DNA of 64,000 nt from Nocardia yamanashiensis NBRC 100130 (GCF_001613325.1 NZ_BDCD01000023.1:62001-126000), one strand, 5' to 3'; positions 42,827-52,141 are shown, counted from the stretch's first letter. Numbers and translations are program-made. Notes: generated by a model from the sequence alone, not told the origin.

Positions 42827-44161
42827 GTGGAACGCAAACCGCCGAGGCCGCGCCGGATAAACGAAGAAGGCACCTCCTCCTCACACGAGGTCTACCTCCC
42901 CACCGGCGCCCTCTCCCCGAATCGGCAGACGCGCGATCCGCTTCCGGACACCCTCCTGAAGCGGGTCAAGCAGTTCTCCGGTCGCCTGTCGACCGAGGCT
43001 GTGTCGTCCATGCAGGATCGGTTGCCGTTCTTCGCCAATCTGGACGCCGCCCAGCGCGCCGGCGTCCAGATGCTGGTGCAGACGGCGGTGGTCAACTTCC
43101 TGGAATGGTTGCAGGACCCGGAGAGCGATATCAGGTTCAGCCTGGACGCTTTCCAGGTCATCCCCGACGATCTGGCGCGGCGGCTCACGCTGCGCCAGAC
43201 CGTCGACATGGTCCGCGTGGCCATGGAGTTCTTCGAACAGTGGCTGCCCGCGCTGGCGCGCAACGACCGGCAGCTGGTGGCGCTGACCGAGGCGGTGCTG
43301 CGATACGGGCGTGAGCTCGGTTTCGCGGCCGCCTCGGTGTACGCCAGCGCCGCCGAATCCCGCGGCGCGTGGGACACCCGGCTGGAAGCCCTGGTCGTGG
43401 ACGCCGTGGTACGCGGCGACACCGGACCCGAAATGCTTTCCCGCGCAGCGACTCTCAATTGGGATGCCACCGCTCCCGCCACGGTCCTGGTCGGCACCCC
43501 ACCCAAAGATCAGGTCGCCGTGGGCAGTTCGGTGCACAGCGTGGCGGCGCGGCACGGCCGCAATGCCCTCGCCGTGGTCCAGGGCTCGCGCCTGGTGATG
43601 GTGGTCAGCGGCCATCTGGGCGATCCCTTATATCCCTCCCCCTTTCTCGCCGATCTGCTCGCCGAGGTCTTCTCCGATGGCCCCGTGGTAATAGGCCCGA
43701 CCATGCGCACCCTCTCGGCCGCGCACGTCAGCTCGGTGGAGGCCATGGCCGGCATGGAGGCGGTGGTCGGCTGGCGCGGCGCGCCACGCCCGGTGCACGC
43801 CACCGAACTGCTGCCCGAGCGGGCGCTGCTGGGTGACCGTGCCGCGGTGGACGCCCTCAACGAACATCTCGTGCTACCGTTGGCCGCCGCCAGCGCGGAC
43901 CTCTCGGACACCCTCGATGCCTATCTGGACTGTGGCGGAGCTGTCGAGACCTGCGCCCGCCTGCTGTACGTTCATCCAAATACCGTCCGCTATCGGCTGA
44001 AGAAAATCGCCGACATCACGGGGCGGGATCCGATGAATCCGCGCGATGCCTACGTGTTACGTATCGCTGCCACAGTAGGTCGCCTGACTCGAACTCGTAA
44101 CGAATCACCCTCACCAGCCACAGATGTGACTCCCGTCACAGATCCCGTGGATGGTGTGTAA
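42827..44161 (+). CDS. mabR: PucR-type regulator, MabR orthologue
   Basis: 444 residues from GTG 42827. The body is a helical domain (about 40-170), a GGDEF-like/PucR middle region and a C-terminal PucR helix-turn-helix (LDCGGAVETCARLLYVHPNTVRYRLKKIADITG, about 365-398). Between aceE and fabD this is the place of Rv2242, MabR, described as the regulator of the fasII operon promoter (established in mycobacteria). It probably senses the state of fatty-acid synthesis and controls fabD and the following genes through the repeat at 44203-44223. Confidence 0.93.
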   Translation: MERKPPRPRRINEEGTSSSHEVYLPTGALSPNRQTRDPLPDTLLKRVKQFSGRLSTEAVSSMQDRLPFFANLDAAQRAGVQMLVQTAVVNFLEWLQDPESDIRFSLDAFQVIPDDLARRLTLRQTVDMVRVAMEFFEQWLPALARNDRQLVALTEAVLRYGRELGFAAASVYASAAESRGAWDTRLEALVVDAVVRGDTGPEMLSRAATLNWDATAPATVLVGTPPKDQVAVGSSVHSVAARHGRNALAVVQGSRLVMVVSGHLGDPLYPSPFLADLLAEVFSDGPVVIGPTMRTLSAAHVSSVEAMAGMEAVVGWRGAPRPVHATELLPERALLGDRAAVDALNEHLVLPLAAASADLSDTLDAYLDCGGAVETCARLLYVHPNTVRYRLKKIADITGRDPMNPRDAYVLRIAATVGRLTRTRNESPSPATDVTPVTDPVDGV

Positions 44162-44202
44162 CGCGAATAGCGAATCGGGCGATCGGGACGACCCACTAGG
44201 TC

Positions 44203-44223
44203 TTTTGTGGACTCCTCACAAAA
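44203..44223. promoter_or_regulatory. Inverted repeat, candidate MabR operator before fabD
   Basis: TTTTGTG-GACTCCT-CACAAAA is a perfect 7-bp dyad with a 7-base spacer, 66 bases upstream of the fabD start, in the 127-base gap after mabR. Its position matches the fasII promoter region that MabR is known to bind in mycobacteria. Confidence 0.7.
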
Positions 44224-44288
44224 CTGCCAACGAAGCTTCATTCGCGCCGACATCTTCGGAGAGCCACCTCACAGTGTTTTCTTAAGGC

Positions 44289-45203
44289 GTGATCGCATTG
44301 CTCGCCCCTGGACAGGGCTCCCAGACACCCGGCATGCTCACCCCTTGGCTGGAACTTCCCGGTGCGGTCGACCGCATCGAGCTGTGGTCGAAGGCCTCGG
44401 GGTTGGACCTGCTGCGGCTGGGCACGACTGCGACCGCTGAAGAGATCGTCGATACCGCGGTCACTCAGCCGCTCGTCGTCGCTGCCGCTTTGCTCGCCTT
44501 CGCGGAAATCCCGCAGGATTCGGTTCCCGCGGATACCATCGTCGCCGGACACTCGGTCGGCGAATTCGCCGCCGCTGCCGTCGCCGGAGTCCTCTCCGCC
44601 GATGACGCGGTGGCACTGGCCGCCATCCGCGGTGCGGAGATGGCCAAGGCTTGCGCACTCGAGCCCACCGGTATGTCCGCGGTGCTCGGCGGTGAGGAAG
44701 CCGTCGTGCTCGCCCGGCTCGAGGAACTCGGCCTGATCCCGGCCAACCGCAACGCGGTGGGCCAGATCGTGGCGGCGGGTAAGCTCGAGGCGCTCGAAGC
44801 CCTCGCGGCCAACCCGCCGGAAAAGGCGCGCGTGCGCGCCCTGCCGGTCGCCGGCGCCTTCCACACCGCGTTCATGGCCCCGGCCCAGGACGCCGTGGCG
44901 GAAGCCATTTCCAAGATCGCGCCCAGTGCGCCGGTGCGGACCCTGCTGTCGAACTTCGACGGCCGGCCGGTCAGCTCCGCGCAGGATGCGATCGATAAGC
45001 TCGCGGCTCAGGTCACCCGCCCCGTGCGTTGGGACCTGTGCACCGAAACCGTCCGTGCGGCAGGGGTTTCCGCGGTGGCAGAGCTGCCGCCGGCCGGAAC
45101 CCTGGTCGGCATCGCCAAGCGGGAGCTCAAGGGCACCCCGAACCTGGCGCTGAAGACCCCCGCGGACCTCCCCGCGTTCGCCGATCTCGTTTCGGCGGGC
45201 TAG
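44289..45203 (+). CDS. fabD: Malonyl-CoA:ACP transacylase
   Basis: 304 residues from GTG 44289. It moves the malonyl group from CoA to AcpM, the elongation unit of FAS-II. APGQGSQTPGML opens the protein; the nucleophile elbow is AGHSVGEFAA with serine at about residue 87; PVAGAFHTAFM carries the catalytic histidine, and TRPVRWDLC lies near the end. It is the first structural gene of the FAS-II operon. The spacing of 103 bases to acpM leaves room for a second promoter, but no clear one is seen. Confidence 0.96.
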   Translation: MIALLAPGQGSQTPGMLTPWLELPGAVDRIELWSKASGLDLLRLGTTATAEEIVDTAVTQPLVVAAALLAFAEIPQDSVPADTIVAGHSVGEFAAAAVAGVLSADDAVALAAIRGAEMAKACALEPTGMSAVLGGEEAVVLARLEELGLIPANRNAVGQIVAAGKLEALEALAANPPEKARVRALPVAGAFHTAFMAPAQDAVAEAISKIAPSAPVRTLLSNFDGRPVSSAQDAIDKLAAQVTRPVRWDLCTETVRAAGVSAVAELPPAGTLVGIAKRELKGTPNLALKTPADLPAFADLVSAG

Positions 45204-45306
45204 CTTGGCTCGCGGTCCTGCTTTCCTCAACGGCGTGGAAGCGTCCCGGACCGCAACTGCAATACAAAACAATCCGACCCACTACAGCTAGAAGGGAGCC
45301 ACTCAA

Positions 45307-45609
45307 GTGGCCGCTTTGACCCAGGAACAGATCGTCGAAGAGCTTGGCAAGATCATCGAAGAGGTGACCGGTATCGAGCCCTCCGAGGTCACCATCGAGA
45401 AGTCCTTCGTCGACGACCTGGACATCGATTCGCTGTCGATGGTCGAGATCGCCGTTCAGACCGAGGACAAGTACGGCGTCAAGATCCCGGACGAGGATCT
45501 GGCCAGCCTGAAGACCGTCGGTGACGCCGTCTCCTACATCCAGAAGCTCGAGGCCGAGAACTCCGACGCGGCCGCCGAGCTGAAGAGCAAGTTCGGCGCG
45601 GGCGAGTAG
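45307..45609 (+). CDS. acpM: Meromycolate extension acyl carrier protein
   Basis: 100 residues, starting at GTG 45307 with GAAGGGAG upstream. The serine that takes the phosphopantetheine arm is in DIDSLSMVE (about residue 41). The C-terminal acidic/Lys tail (EAENSDAAAELKSKFG) is longer than in bacterial FabC-type ACPs and is typical of AcpM, which carries the growing meromycolate chain. It is 8 bases before the Kas gene. Confidence 0.96.
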   Translation: MAALTQEQIVEELGKIIEEVTGIEPSEVTIEKSFVDDLDIDSLSMVEIAVQTEDKYGVKIPDEDLASLKTVGDAVSYIQKLEAENSDAAAELKSKFGAGE

Positions 45610-45617
45610 GACTCACC

Positions 45618-46868
45618 GTGACCACTCCTTCCACTTTGAACGGGAACTTCCCCAACGTCGTCGTAACCAGCCTTGCGGCGACCACGTCGATCGCGGGTGA
45701 CGTCGATGCGACGTGGAAGGGCCTCCTCAACGGTGAGAGCGGCATCGATACCCTCGAGGACGACTTCGTCGCCGAGTACGACCTTCCGGTCCGCATCGGC
45801 GGGCACCTGAAGGTCCGCCCCGACACGCTGCTGAGCCGGGTCGAGGCCCGTCGCATGGCGTACGTCGAACAGCTGGCCATGGTGCTCGGCCGCGAAGTGT
45901 GGAAGAACGCCGGTACCCCCGAGGTCGACCCGCTGCGGCTGGGTGTGGCGATCGGTACCGGGCTCGGTGGCGGCGACGCCCTCATCGATTCGGTCGACAA
46001 GCTGAAGAACGGCGGCTACCGCAAGATCTCGCCGCTGGCCGTTCAGATGGTCATGCCGAACGGTCCTTCCGCTGTCGTCGGCCTCGAACTGCAGGCGCGC
46101 GCCGGCGTCATCACTCCCGTGTCGGCGTGCTCGTCGGGTTCGGAGGCCATCGCCAACGCGTGGCGCATGATCGCCATGGGTGACGCGGACATCATGGTCA
46201 CCGGCGGCGTCGAAGGTTTCATCGATGCGGTGCCGATCGCGGCGTTCTCCATGATGCGCGCCATGTCGACCCGCAACGACAACCCGAAGGGCGCTTCGCG
46301 TCCGTTCGACAAGGACCGCGACGGCTTCGTCTTCGGCGAAGCGGGCGCGCTCATGGTCATCGAGACCGAGGAGCACGCCAAGGCTCGTGGCGCCACCATC
46401 CACGCTCGTCTGATGGGCGCGGGTATCACCTCCGACGGCTTCCACCTGGTGGCGCCGGATCCGGAGGGCACGGGCGCCGGTCGTGCCATGTCCCGCGCGA
46501 TGCAGACCGCCGGTCTGACCGCCAAGGACATCACGCACGTCAACGCCCACGCGACCGCCACCCCGATCGGTGACGTCGCGGAGAAGAACGCGATTCACAA
46601 GGCCGGCGTCGGCCACGCCTCTGTGTACGCGCCCAAGTCCGCCCTGGGCCACTCGATCGGCGCCGTCGGCGCGCTCGAGTCGGTGCTCACGGTCCTCAGC
46701 ATCCGGGACGGCATCGTCCCCCCGACGCTGAACCTCGAGAACCAGGATCCGGAGATCGACCTGGATGTCGTGCACGGCGAGGCTCGCCGCCAGGACATCG
46801 AGTACGCGATCAACAACTCCTTCGGTTTCGGTGGGCACAATGTCGCGCTCGCCTTCGGCCGGTACTGA
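45618..46868 (+). CDS. kasA: Beta-ketoacyl-ACP synthase, KasA/KasB type
   Basis: 416 residues from GTG 45618, eight bases after acpM. It condenses malonyl-AcpM with acyl-AcpM to lengthen mycolic-acid chains. The active cysteine is in TPVSACSSGSEA, and the two histidines in NAHATATP and KSALGHSIGAVGALE; NSFGFGGHNVALAFGRY closes the protein like KasA. M. tuberculosis has two adjacent synthases here; only one is present, so this enzyme may do both jobs. KasA was chosen from overall likeness, but KasB cannot be excluded. Confidence 0.92.
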   Translation: MTTPSTLNGNFPNVVVTSLAATTSIAGDVDATWKGLLNGESGIDTLEDDFVAEYDLPVRIGGHLKVRPDTLLSRVEARRMAYVEQLAMVLGREVWKNAGTPEVDPLRLGVAIGTGLGGGDALIDSVDKLKNGGYRKISPLAVQMVMPNGPSAVVGLELQARAGVITPVSACSSGSEAIANAWRMIAMGDADIMVTGGVEGFIDAVPIAAFSMMRAMSTRNDNPKGASRPFDKDRDGFVFGEAGALMVIETEEHAKARGATIHARLMGAGITSDGFHLVAPDPEGTGAGRAMSRAMQTAGLTAKDITHVNAHATATPIGDVAEKNAIHKAGVGHASVYAPKSALGHSIGAVGALESVLTVLSIRDGIVPPTLNLENQDPEIDLDVVHGEARRQDIEYAINNSFGFGGHNVALAFGRY

Positions 46869-46876
46869 CGCGCATC

Positions 46877-46900
46877 TCTAGAAAACCGCGCAGTTCTAGA
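46877..46900. promoter_or_regulatory. Inverted repeat in the kas-accD6 gap
   Basis: TCTAGAA (46877-46883) and TTCTAGA (46894-46900) are perfect 7-bp arms with a 10-base spacer, just after the kas stop. It is a candidate operator for an internal accD6 promoter; no promoter elements could be assigned with certainty. Confidence 0.45.
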
Positions 46901-46920
46901 ACCGGTCAGTAAGACAAGTG

Positions 46921-46970
46921 GTCCCGGCGGGGATCTGGATGGTGATCCCGCACCAGTCCCCCGCCGGGAC
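46921..46970 (+). terminator. Long hairpin (attenuator or terminator) between kas and accD6
   Basis: GTCCCGGCGGGG (46921-46932) pairs perfectly with CCCCGCCGGGAC (46959-46970); the 26-base loop holds a smaller GGTG/CACC stem. There is no U-run. It may end or slow part of the FAS-II transcript, uncoupling accD6 from kas, or stabilise the upstream mRNA. Confidence 0.5.
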
Positions 46971-47030
46971 TTCGACATTTCGCAGCCGCTCTCAGCGACC
47001 GCACTTCCCTTTTTCTGAGGAGAGTTCGCG

Positions 47031-48461
47031 ATGACCATAATGGCTCCCGCTCACGCTGACACCACCACCGATCCCCGTGACCCGATGGGTCGTCTGCAGC
47101 GTTTCTTCGACCCCGGCACCCTGCTGCCGCTGCACCCGCGCGACAAGTCCGGCGTGCTCGCCGCGATCGGCGAGGTCGATGGTGTCCGCACCGTGGCCTA
47201 CTGCTCCGATGCCACCGTCATGGGCGGCGCCATGGGCGTCGAGGGTTGCAAGCACATCGTCGATGCGATCGATACCGCCATCGACTCCAAGATTCCCGTT
47301 GTCGGCCTCTGGCATTCGGGCGGCGCCCGGCTCGCCGAGGGCGTCGAGGCCCTGCACGCCGTCGGACTGGTCTTCGAGGCCATGGTCCGCGCGTCCGGCC
47401 AGGTGCCGCAGATCTCCGTGGTGCTCGGCTTCGCCGCCGGTGGCGCCGCCTACGGTCCCGCGCTGACCGATATCGTGATCATGGCTCCCGAGGGGCGCGT
47501 CTTCGTGACCGGCCCGGACATCGTCAAGACGGTGACCGGCGAGAGCGTGGACATGGCGACCCTGGGCGGTCCGATCACGCACGGCAAGAAGTCCGGCGTC
47601 TGCCATATCGTCGCCGATGACGAGTCCGATGCCATGCACCGCGCCCGCCGCCTGGTCTCGATGTTCGCCGAACAGGGCGAATTCGATCTGGCCGCCGCCG
47701 AGCACGGCGATGTCGACCTCAAGGCCATGATGCCCGAGTCGGCCAAGCGCGCCTACGACGTCAAGCCGATCATCAACGAATTGCTCGACAATGTCGACGG
47801 CGAAAGCTCTTTCGAGGAACTGCAGGGCGGGTACGCGCGCTCCATGGTGGTGGGTCTGGGCCGGCTCGGCGGGCGCACCGTCGGCGTGCTGGCCAACAAC
47901 CCGATCCGCCTGGGCGGCTGCCTGAACTCCGAAAGCGCCGAGAAGGCTTCGCGTTTCGTGCGGCTGTGCAACGCGTTCGGCATTCCGCTGATCGTGGTCA
48001 CCGACGTCCCGGGTTACCTGCCCGGCGTCTCGCAGGAATTCGAGGGCGTGGTGCGCCGCGGCGCGAAGCTGTTGCACGCCTTCGCCGAAGCCCGGGTTCC
48101 GCGCGTCACCCTGGTGACCCGCAAGATCTACGGCGGCGCCTACATCGCCATGAATGCGCGCTCGCTCGGCGCCACCGCGGTCTACGCGTGGCCCGGGTCC
48201 GAGGTCGCGGTCATGGGCGCCAAGGCCGCGGTCGGCATTCTGCACAAGAAGGCCCTGGCCGCGGCGCCGGAATCCGAGCGCGAGGCCATGCTGGAGCGGC
48301 TGACCGCCGAGCACGAGGCGATCGCCGGTGGCGTGCAGCGCGCCATGGACATCGGGGTGGTGGACGCGGTCATCGACCCGGCCAAGACCCGGTCCACGAT
48401 CGCCGCCGCACTGGCCGCGGCGCCGTCGCGGGCGCAGCACAACAAGAACATTCCGCTGTAA
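47031..48461 (+). CDS. accD6: Acyl-CoA carboxylase beta subunit AccD6
   Basis: 476 residues from ATG 47031, 7 bases after GAGGAGAG. The carboxyltransferase has the two biotin-carboxyl-transferase halves: the N-terminal half with GAMGVEGCKHIVDAI and PVVGLWHSGGARLAEG, the C-terminal half with GRTVGVLANNPIRLGGCLNSESAEKASRFVRLCNAFGIPLIVVTDVPGYLPG and GGAYIAMNARSLGATAVYAWP. It makes malonyl-CoA for FAS-II together with an AccA-type biotin subunit encoded elsewhere. It corresponds to Rv2247, the end of the operon. Confidence 0.95.
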   Translation: MTIMAPAHADTTTDPRDPMGRLQRFFDPGTLLPLHPRDKSGVLAAIGEVDGVRTVAYCSDATVMGGAMGVEGCKHIVDAIDTAIDSKIPVVGLWHSGGARLAEGVEALHAVGLVFEAMVRASGQVPQISVVLGFAAGGAAYGPALTDIVIMAPEGRVFVTGPDIVKTVTGESVDMATLGGPITHGKKSGVCHIVADDESDAMHRARRLVSMFAEQGEFDLAAAEHGDVDLKAMMPESAKRAYDVKPIINELLDNVDGESSFEELQGGYARSMVVGLGRLGGRTVGVLANNPIRLGGCLNSESAEKASRFVRLCNAFGIPLIVVTDVPGYLPGVSQEFEGVVRRGAKLLHAFAEARVPRVTLVTRKIYGGAYIAMNARSLGATAVYAWPGSEVAVMGAKAAVGILHKKALAAAPESEREAMLERLTAEHEAIAGGVQRAMDIGVVDAVIDPAKTRSTIAAALAAAPSRAQHNKNIPL

Positions 48462-48480
48462 GCGATTGCAGGACAACGTA

Positions 48481-48510
48481 AACGGGCCGCCTCGGACGAG
48501 GCGGCCCGTT
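48481..48510 (+). terminator. Strong rho-independent terminator after accD6
   Basis: AACGGGCCGCCTC (48481-48493) and its exact complement (48498-48510) form a 13-bp stem with a GGAC loop, followed by TTTGCTTT. It ends the FAS-II operon. Confidence 0.93.
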
Positions 48511-48530
48511 TGCTTTCGCGCCCACTCCCC

Positions 48531-48546
48531 CGTCATTCCGGCATGA
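48531..48546. repeat. Interspersed CGTCATTCCGG element, copy 1
   Basis: CGTCATTCCGGCATGA lies just after the accD6 terminator, upstream of the penicillin-binding lipoprotein gene. Its core recurs at 50429, 54351 and (reverse orientation) at 57574. Confidence 0.55.
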
Positions 48547-48599
48547 CACGCACGGCGAGCGCCGGAGGATGTTCCGGCGCGGTCGGTATGGTCGGGTGA

Positions 48600-50363
48600 G
48601 TGCGTACCCCCCTCAGGATTCTCACCTTGTTCGCGGTACCCGTACTGGCGGTGGCCGGTTGCTCGTCGGGGCCGGAGCAGCCGAAATCGGTGGCCGAGCG
48701 ATTCGCGGACGCATTGACCGCAGACGATGTCTCGGCCGCAGCGGCGCTCACCGATGATCCGAAGGCGGCGGCCGATGCGCTCGGGCCGCTGTACGACGGG
48801 CTGGGCAAGCAGGTGAAGTTCGAGGTGCGCGAATCCAAGAAGGACGGCGGAGACGGGACTTTCACCCTGGCCGCCACCTGGAAGCTGGGGCAGGACGGGA
48901 AGAACGAGTGGAGTTACACCACGTCGGGGACCGCCAAGGATGCCGACGGGTGGAAGGTGCACTGGAATCCGGCGACGGTCGCGCCGGGGCTGGATCAGGG
49001 GCCGCTGAGCTACGGGGCGGCGTACGCGAAACCGGCGCGGATTCTCGATTCCGGTGGCGGGGAATTGATGACGCAGCAGGTCGTGACGCTGGTGAATCTG
49101 GCTCCGGGCGCCGATACCGGGGCGGCCGCCGCGCTGCTGGGCCCGGTGTCGCCGGGCATCACGGCCGAATCGCTGGCCGCGGATCTGGCTGGGGCGCAGG
49201 GCAAGACGGTCACCGCGATCACGCTCCGCGAGGGCGATATCGCGCCGATCGAACAGCAGCTGGCGGCGGTGCCGGGCGTCACGCTGGTGAAGCAGACCCG
49301 CCTGCTCACCACTGACCGGGCGCTGGCCTCGCCGACCCTGTCGGGCCTGGCCGATCTCTGGCAGCAGCAGGCCGATGCCGCGACCGGCTGGGCGGTGCGG
49401 GCCACCACCGCCGACGGCAGCACGGTGCGCGTCGCGGGACAGGACGCGAAGCCGACCGAGGATATTCGCAGCACCCTCGATATCGGCTGGCAGCGCGCGG
49501 CGGAAGCCGCCCTCGCGCCGATCGGCCAGGCGGCGGCGATCGTCGCCCTGCAGCCCTCGACCGGCAATGTGCTTGCCATGGCCCAGAATTCGGCCGCCGA
49601 CGCGCAGGGACCGATCGCGCTGACCGGCCTCTATCCGCCCGGTTCCACCTTCAAGACGGTCACGGTGTCGGCCGCGCTGCAGGCCGGCCTGGTCACCCCC
49701 GACACTGTGGTGGCCTGCCCGGGCAGCGCGAACATCGAAGGCCGCGTCATCCCGAACGACAACAACTTCGACCTCGGAAACGTCCCCCTGCACACCGCCT
49801 TCGCCAAATCCTGCAACACCACCATGGGCAAGCTCGCCGTCCAGCTGCCCGCCGACGGCCTCACCAACGCCGGCCTGCAACTGGGCCTCGGAATCGACTA
49901 CGTGACACCGGGACTGACCACGGTCACCGGCAAGGTCCCGGCCGCCGACACCCCCGCCGCCCGCGTCGAAGCCGGCATCGGCCAGGGCACCGTGGTGGCG
50001 ACCCCGTTCGGCATGGCCCTGGTAGCGGCCTCTATCGCCCGCGGTTCGGTCCCGGCCCCCACCGTGGTGACCGGCCAACCCGGCAAACCGGACCGTACTC
50101 CCCCGGCGCTGCCCGCCGACATCCCCGCCCAGATCAAACCCATGATGCGCGAGACCGTCACCGCCGGCACCGCCACCGCCCTCAACGACATCCCCGACCT
50201 GATGGGCAAGACCGGCACCGCCGAATACATCGACGACAAACACGCCCACGGCTGGTTCGTCGGCATCTCCGGCGACCTGGCCTTCGCCGTCTTCATCTAC
50301 GACGCGGGCAGTTCCGGCCCGGCGGTCGAAGCGGCGGGCCGGATGCTGCGCGCACCGCGCTGA
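48600..50363 (+). CDS. Penicillin-binding lipoprotein (transpeptidase)
   Basis: 587 residues from GTG 48600. A lipobox VAGC (Cys21) follows the signal; residues 25-140 resemble the NTF2-like MecA N-domain and the rest is the transpeptidase. Motifs: SxxK as GSTFK, SxN as SCN and KTG as GKTGTAEY. It should cross-link peptidoglycan outside the membrane. TATGGT lies seven bases before the start codon, so the mRNA may be leaderless. The nearest mycobacterial relative is the Rv2864c type, here placed next to accD6. Confidence 0.92.
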   Translation: MRTPLRILTLFAVPVLAVAGCSSGPEQPKSVAERFADALTADDVSAAAALTDDPKAAADALGPLYDGLGKQVKFEVRESKKDGGDGTFTLAATWKLGQDGKNEWSYTTSGTAKDADGWKVHWNPATVAPGLDQGPLSYGAAYAKPARILDSGGGELMTQQVVTLVNLAPGADTGAAAALLGPVSPGITAESLAADLAGAQGKTVTAITLREGDIAPIEQQLAAVPGVTLVKQTRLLTTDRALASPTLSGLADLWQQQADAATGWAVRATTADGSTVRVAGQDAKPTEDIRSTLDIGWQRAAEAALAPIGQAAAIVALQPSTGNVLAMAQNSAADAQGPIALTGLYPPGSTFKTVTVSAALQAGLVTPDTVVACPGSANIEGRVIPNDNNFDLGNVPLHTAFAKSCNTTMGKLAVQLPADGLTNAGLQLGLGIDYVTPGLTTVTGKVPAADTPAARVEAGIGQGTVVATPFGMALVAASIARGSVPAPTVVTGQPGKPDRTPPALPADIPAQIKPMMRETVTAGTATALNDIPDLMGKTGTAEYIDDKHAHGWFVGISGDLAFAVFIYDAGSSGPAVEAAGRMLRAPR

Positions 50364-50428
50364 GGTTCGAACCCCTCGTTCCGGCGTACTCGCAGCCACT
50401 TTGGGGGCCGGTTTCGGCCCAATTCCCC

Positions 50429-50533
50429 CGTCATTCCGGCACGCATCTGGCCGGAATCTCACTCGCTGCTGGTTACCTCGCATCGCCATCGCACTCGCTG
50501 CTGGTGAGATTCCGACTGAGACGCCGGGATGAC
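50429..50533. repeat. Interspersed element, copy 2 (long nested palindrome)
   Basis: The 235-base gap after the PBP gene holds CGTCATTCCGGC (50429 on), CCGGAATCTCAC, two direct copies of CACTCGCTGCTGG, then GTGAGATTCCG and GCCGGGATGAC (to 50533). Outer and inner arms are inverted repeats, so the element folds as a long imperfect hairpin. No gene is seen in it. Confidence 0.6.
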
Positions 50534-50599
50534 CGTGGGGACGCGCACCAGAGTCACGGCGGTTCGGGGCATGGACGAGGCCTGCCCGCGGCCGCGCTG

Positions 50600-51997
50600 C
50601 TACGACCCGCTCGGGCGGATATTGGCGTTGTGGTGGAAGACGTTGTGGGGGTCCCACAATGCTTTGAGGTCGGCGAGACGTGAGTTTTTGTCGCCGTAGG
50701 TGTCCCGGACGCGTTGCTGGTCGTCGTCGGCGAGGAAATTGATGTAGCCGGCGCCTGACCGGGCGTGGGGGCGGAGGGCGTCCCAGCAGTCGCGGACCCA
50801 TTGGCGTTCGGCGGCGTATTGGGACGGATCGACGCACAGGGCGCTGATATTGATGCCCCAGCAGGGGCGGCGGGAGCCGCCGAAGGCGGTGGCGGCGTCG
50901 GGGGTTTCGGAGTATCTGCCGCGCATCGGGAAGATCGGCATGATCGAGAGCGGGGAGCCGCTGTGCTGGAACTGCTCGATCATGGTGGCGATCACTTCGG
51001 TGCTGAGATCGTCGACGTAGAGCGCCTTTTCGTAGGCGGGCAGGCCGCGTGGCGCGCCCTCGTCGAACATCTGTTGGAGCGCCGTGTAGGGCATGGGCGT
51101 GACGAGTTCCCAGGCGGGGGCGGGGGTCGCGGCGCGCAGCGGTTGTACGACCGCGGCGAGTTCCCCGGGGGTGCCGAAGCCGACGATCGCCACCACGAAT
51201 CCCGGTGTGAAGTGGTATTTCTCGGGGACGAAGGGGGCGGGCGGCGCGTGCACCGCCATGATCGCGGCGCAGTAGCCGGGCGGCAGGGCTTCGACCAGGT
51301 CCCGGCCCGCGGCGAAGCCGGCGGCGCCGTCCTCGGGTGTCCAGCACAGCAGGGTCGCCTGCGCCAGCGGCGGGAGATCGTGCAGGGCGAAGGTGAATTC
51401 GGTGACGATGCCGAAGTTGCCGCCGCCACCGCGCAGCGCCCAGAGCAGGTCCGGGTTCTCGTCCGCCGAGGCCGTGACGATGCGGCCGTCGGCGGTGACG
51501 ACCTCGGCGGAAATCACACTGTCGCAGGACAATCCGTTCCGCAGGGTGAGCCAGCCCATGCCGCCGCCCAGGGTCAGGCCGCCGACGCCGGTGGTGCTGA
51601 TGAAACCGCCGGTGACGGCCAAGGCGTGAGCCGTGGTCGCGCCGTCGACCTGCGCCCAGGTCGCGCCGCCACCAACGCGGGCGAGTTTCGCGGCCGGATC
51701 CACCGTGACGGCGTCGAGCCCGCCCAGGTCGATCAGCATGGCGTCGTCGGCGACCGCGTGCCCGGCATAGTTGTGCCCGCCGCCGCGCACGGTCAGGTCC
51801 ATGCCGTACTGGCGCGCCTGCCGCACCGCCTCCGCTACCCCGGCCGCGCTGCCCGGGCGGACGACGAGCGCCGGCCGGCGATCGATGCCGCCGTTCCAGA
51901 CCTGGCGCGCCTGGTCGTACTCCGCATCGCCCGGGCTGATCACCGGCCCGCCGATGGCCGCCCGCAGTTTCTCGATATCCACGCCGACAGTGGTCAT
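50600..51997 (-). CDS. FAD-linked oxidase, berberine-bridge-like
   Basis: 465 residues. The FAD-binding domain has VRPGSAAGVAEAVRQAR, DLTVRGGGHNYAGHAV (His that attaches FAD), TGGFISTTGVGGLTLGGGMGWLTLRNGLSCDSV (the Cys is a possible second FAD link), and ALRGGGGNFGIVTEFTF. The C-terminal BBE region ends with DDDQQRVRDTYGDKNSRLADLKALWDPHNVFHHNANI. It should oxidise an alcohol or other substrate, giving H2O2. No signal peptide is visible. No neighbour indicates the substrate. Confidence 0.9.
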   Translation of the reverse strand: MTTVGVDIEKLRAAIGGPVISPGDAEYDQARQVWNGGIDRRPALVVRPGSAAGVAEAVRQARQYGMDLTVRGGGHNYAGHAVADDAMLIDLGGLDAVTVDPAAKLARVGGGATWAQVDGATTAHALAVTGGFISTTGVGGLTLGGGMGWLTLRNGLSCDSVISAEVVTADGRIVTASADENPDLLWALRGGGGNFGIVTEFTFALHDLPPLAQATLLCWTPEDGAAGFAAGRDLVEALPPGYCAAIMAVHAPPAPFVPEKYHFTPGFVVAIVGFGTPGELAAVVQPLRAATPAPAWELVTPMPYTALQQMFDEGAPRGLPAYEKALYVDDLSTEVIATMIEQFQHSGSPLSIMPIFPMRGRYSETPDAATAFGGSRRPCWGINISALCVDPSQYAAERQWVRDCWDALRPHARSGAGYINFLADDDQQRVRDTYGDKNSRLADLKALWDPHNVFHHNANIRPSGS

Positions 51998-52141
51998 GGG
52001 TCCAGCTCCTTCGATCCGGCGATGTCGGTGTCACTTTCCCGCTACGGCCATACGGAGCCGGCGGGCCGGGAGTTCAACCAGTTCATCGCATGGATCGGCG
52101 GCCCGTACCGCGTGGCGGGTCCGATGGGAGCGTCGCGGGCG

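Noticed and set aside
46992..52034. A 1680-codon open frame on the minus strand
   Set aside because: It covers the opposite strand of accD6, the PBP gene and others, crosses a strong terminator and has the low-complexity composition of a high-GC shadow frame.
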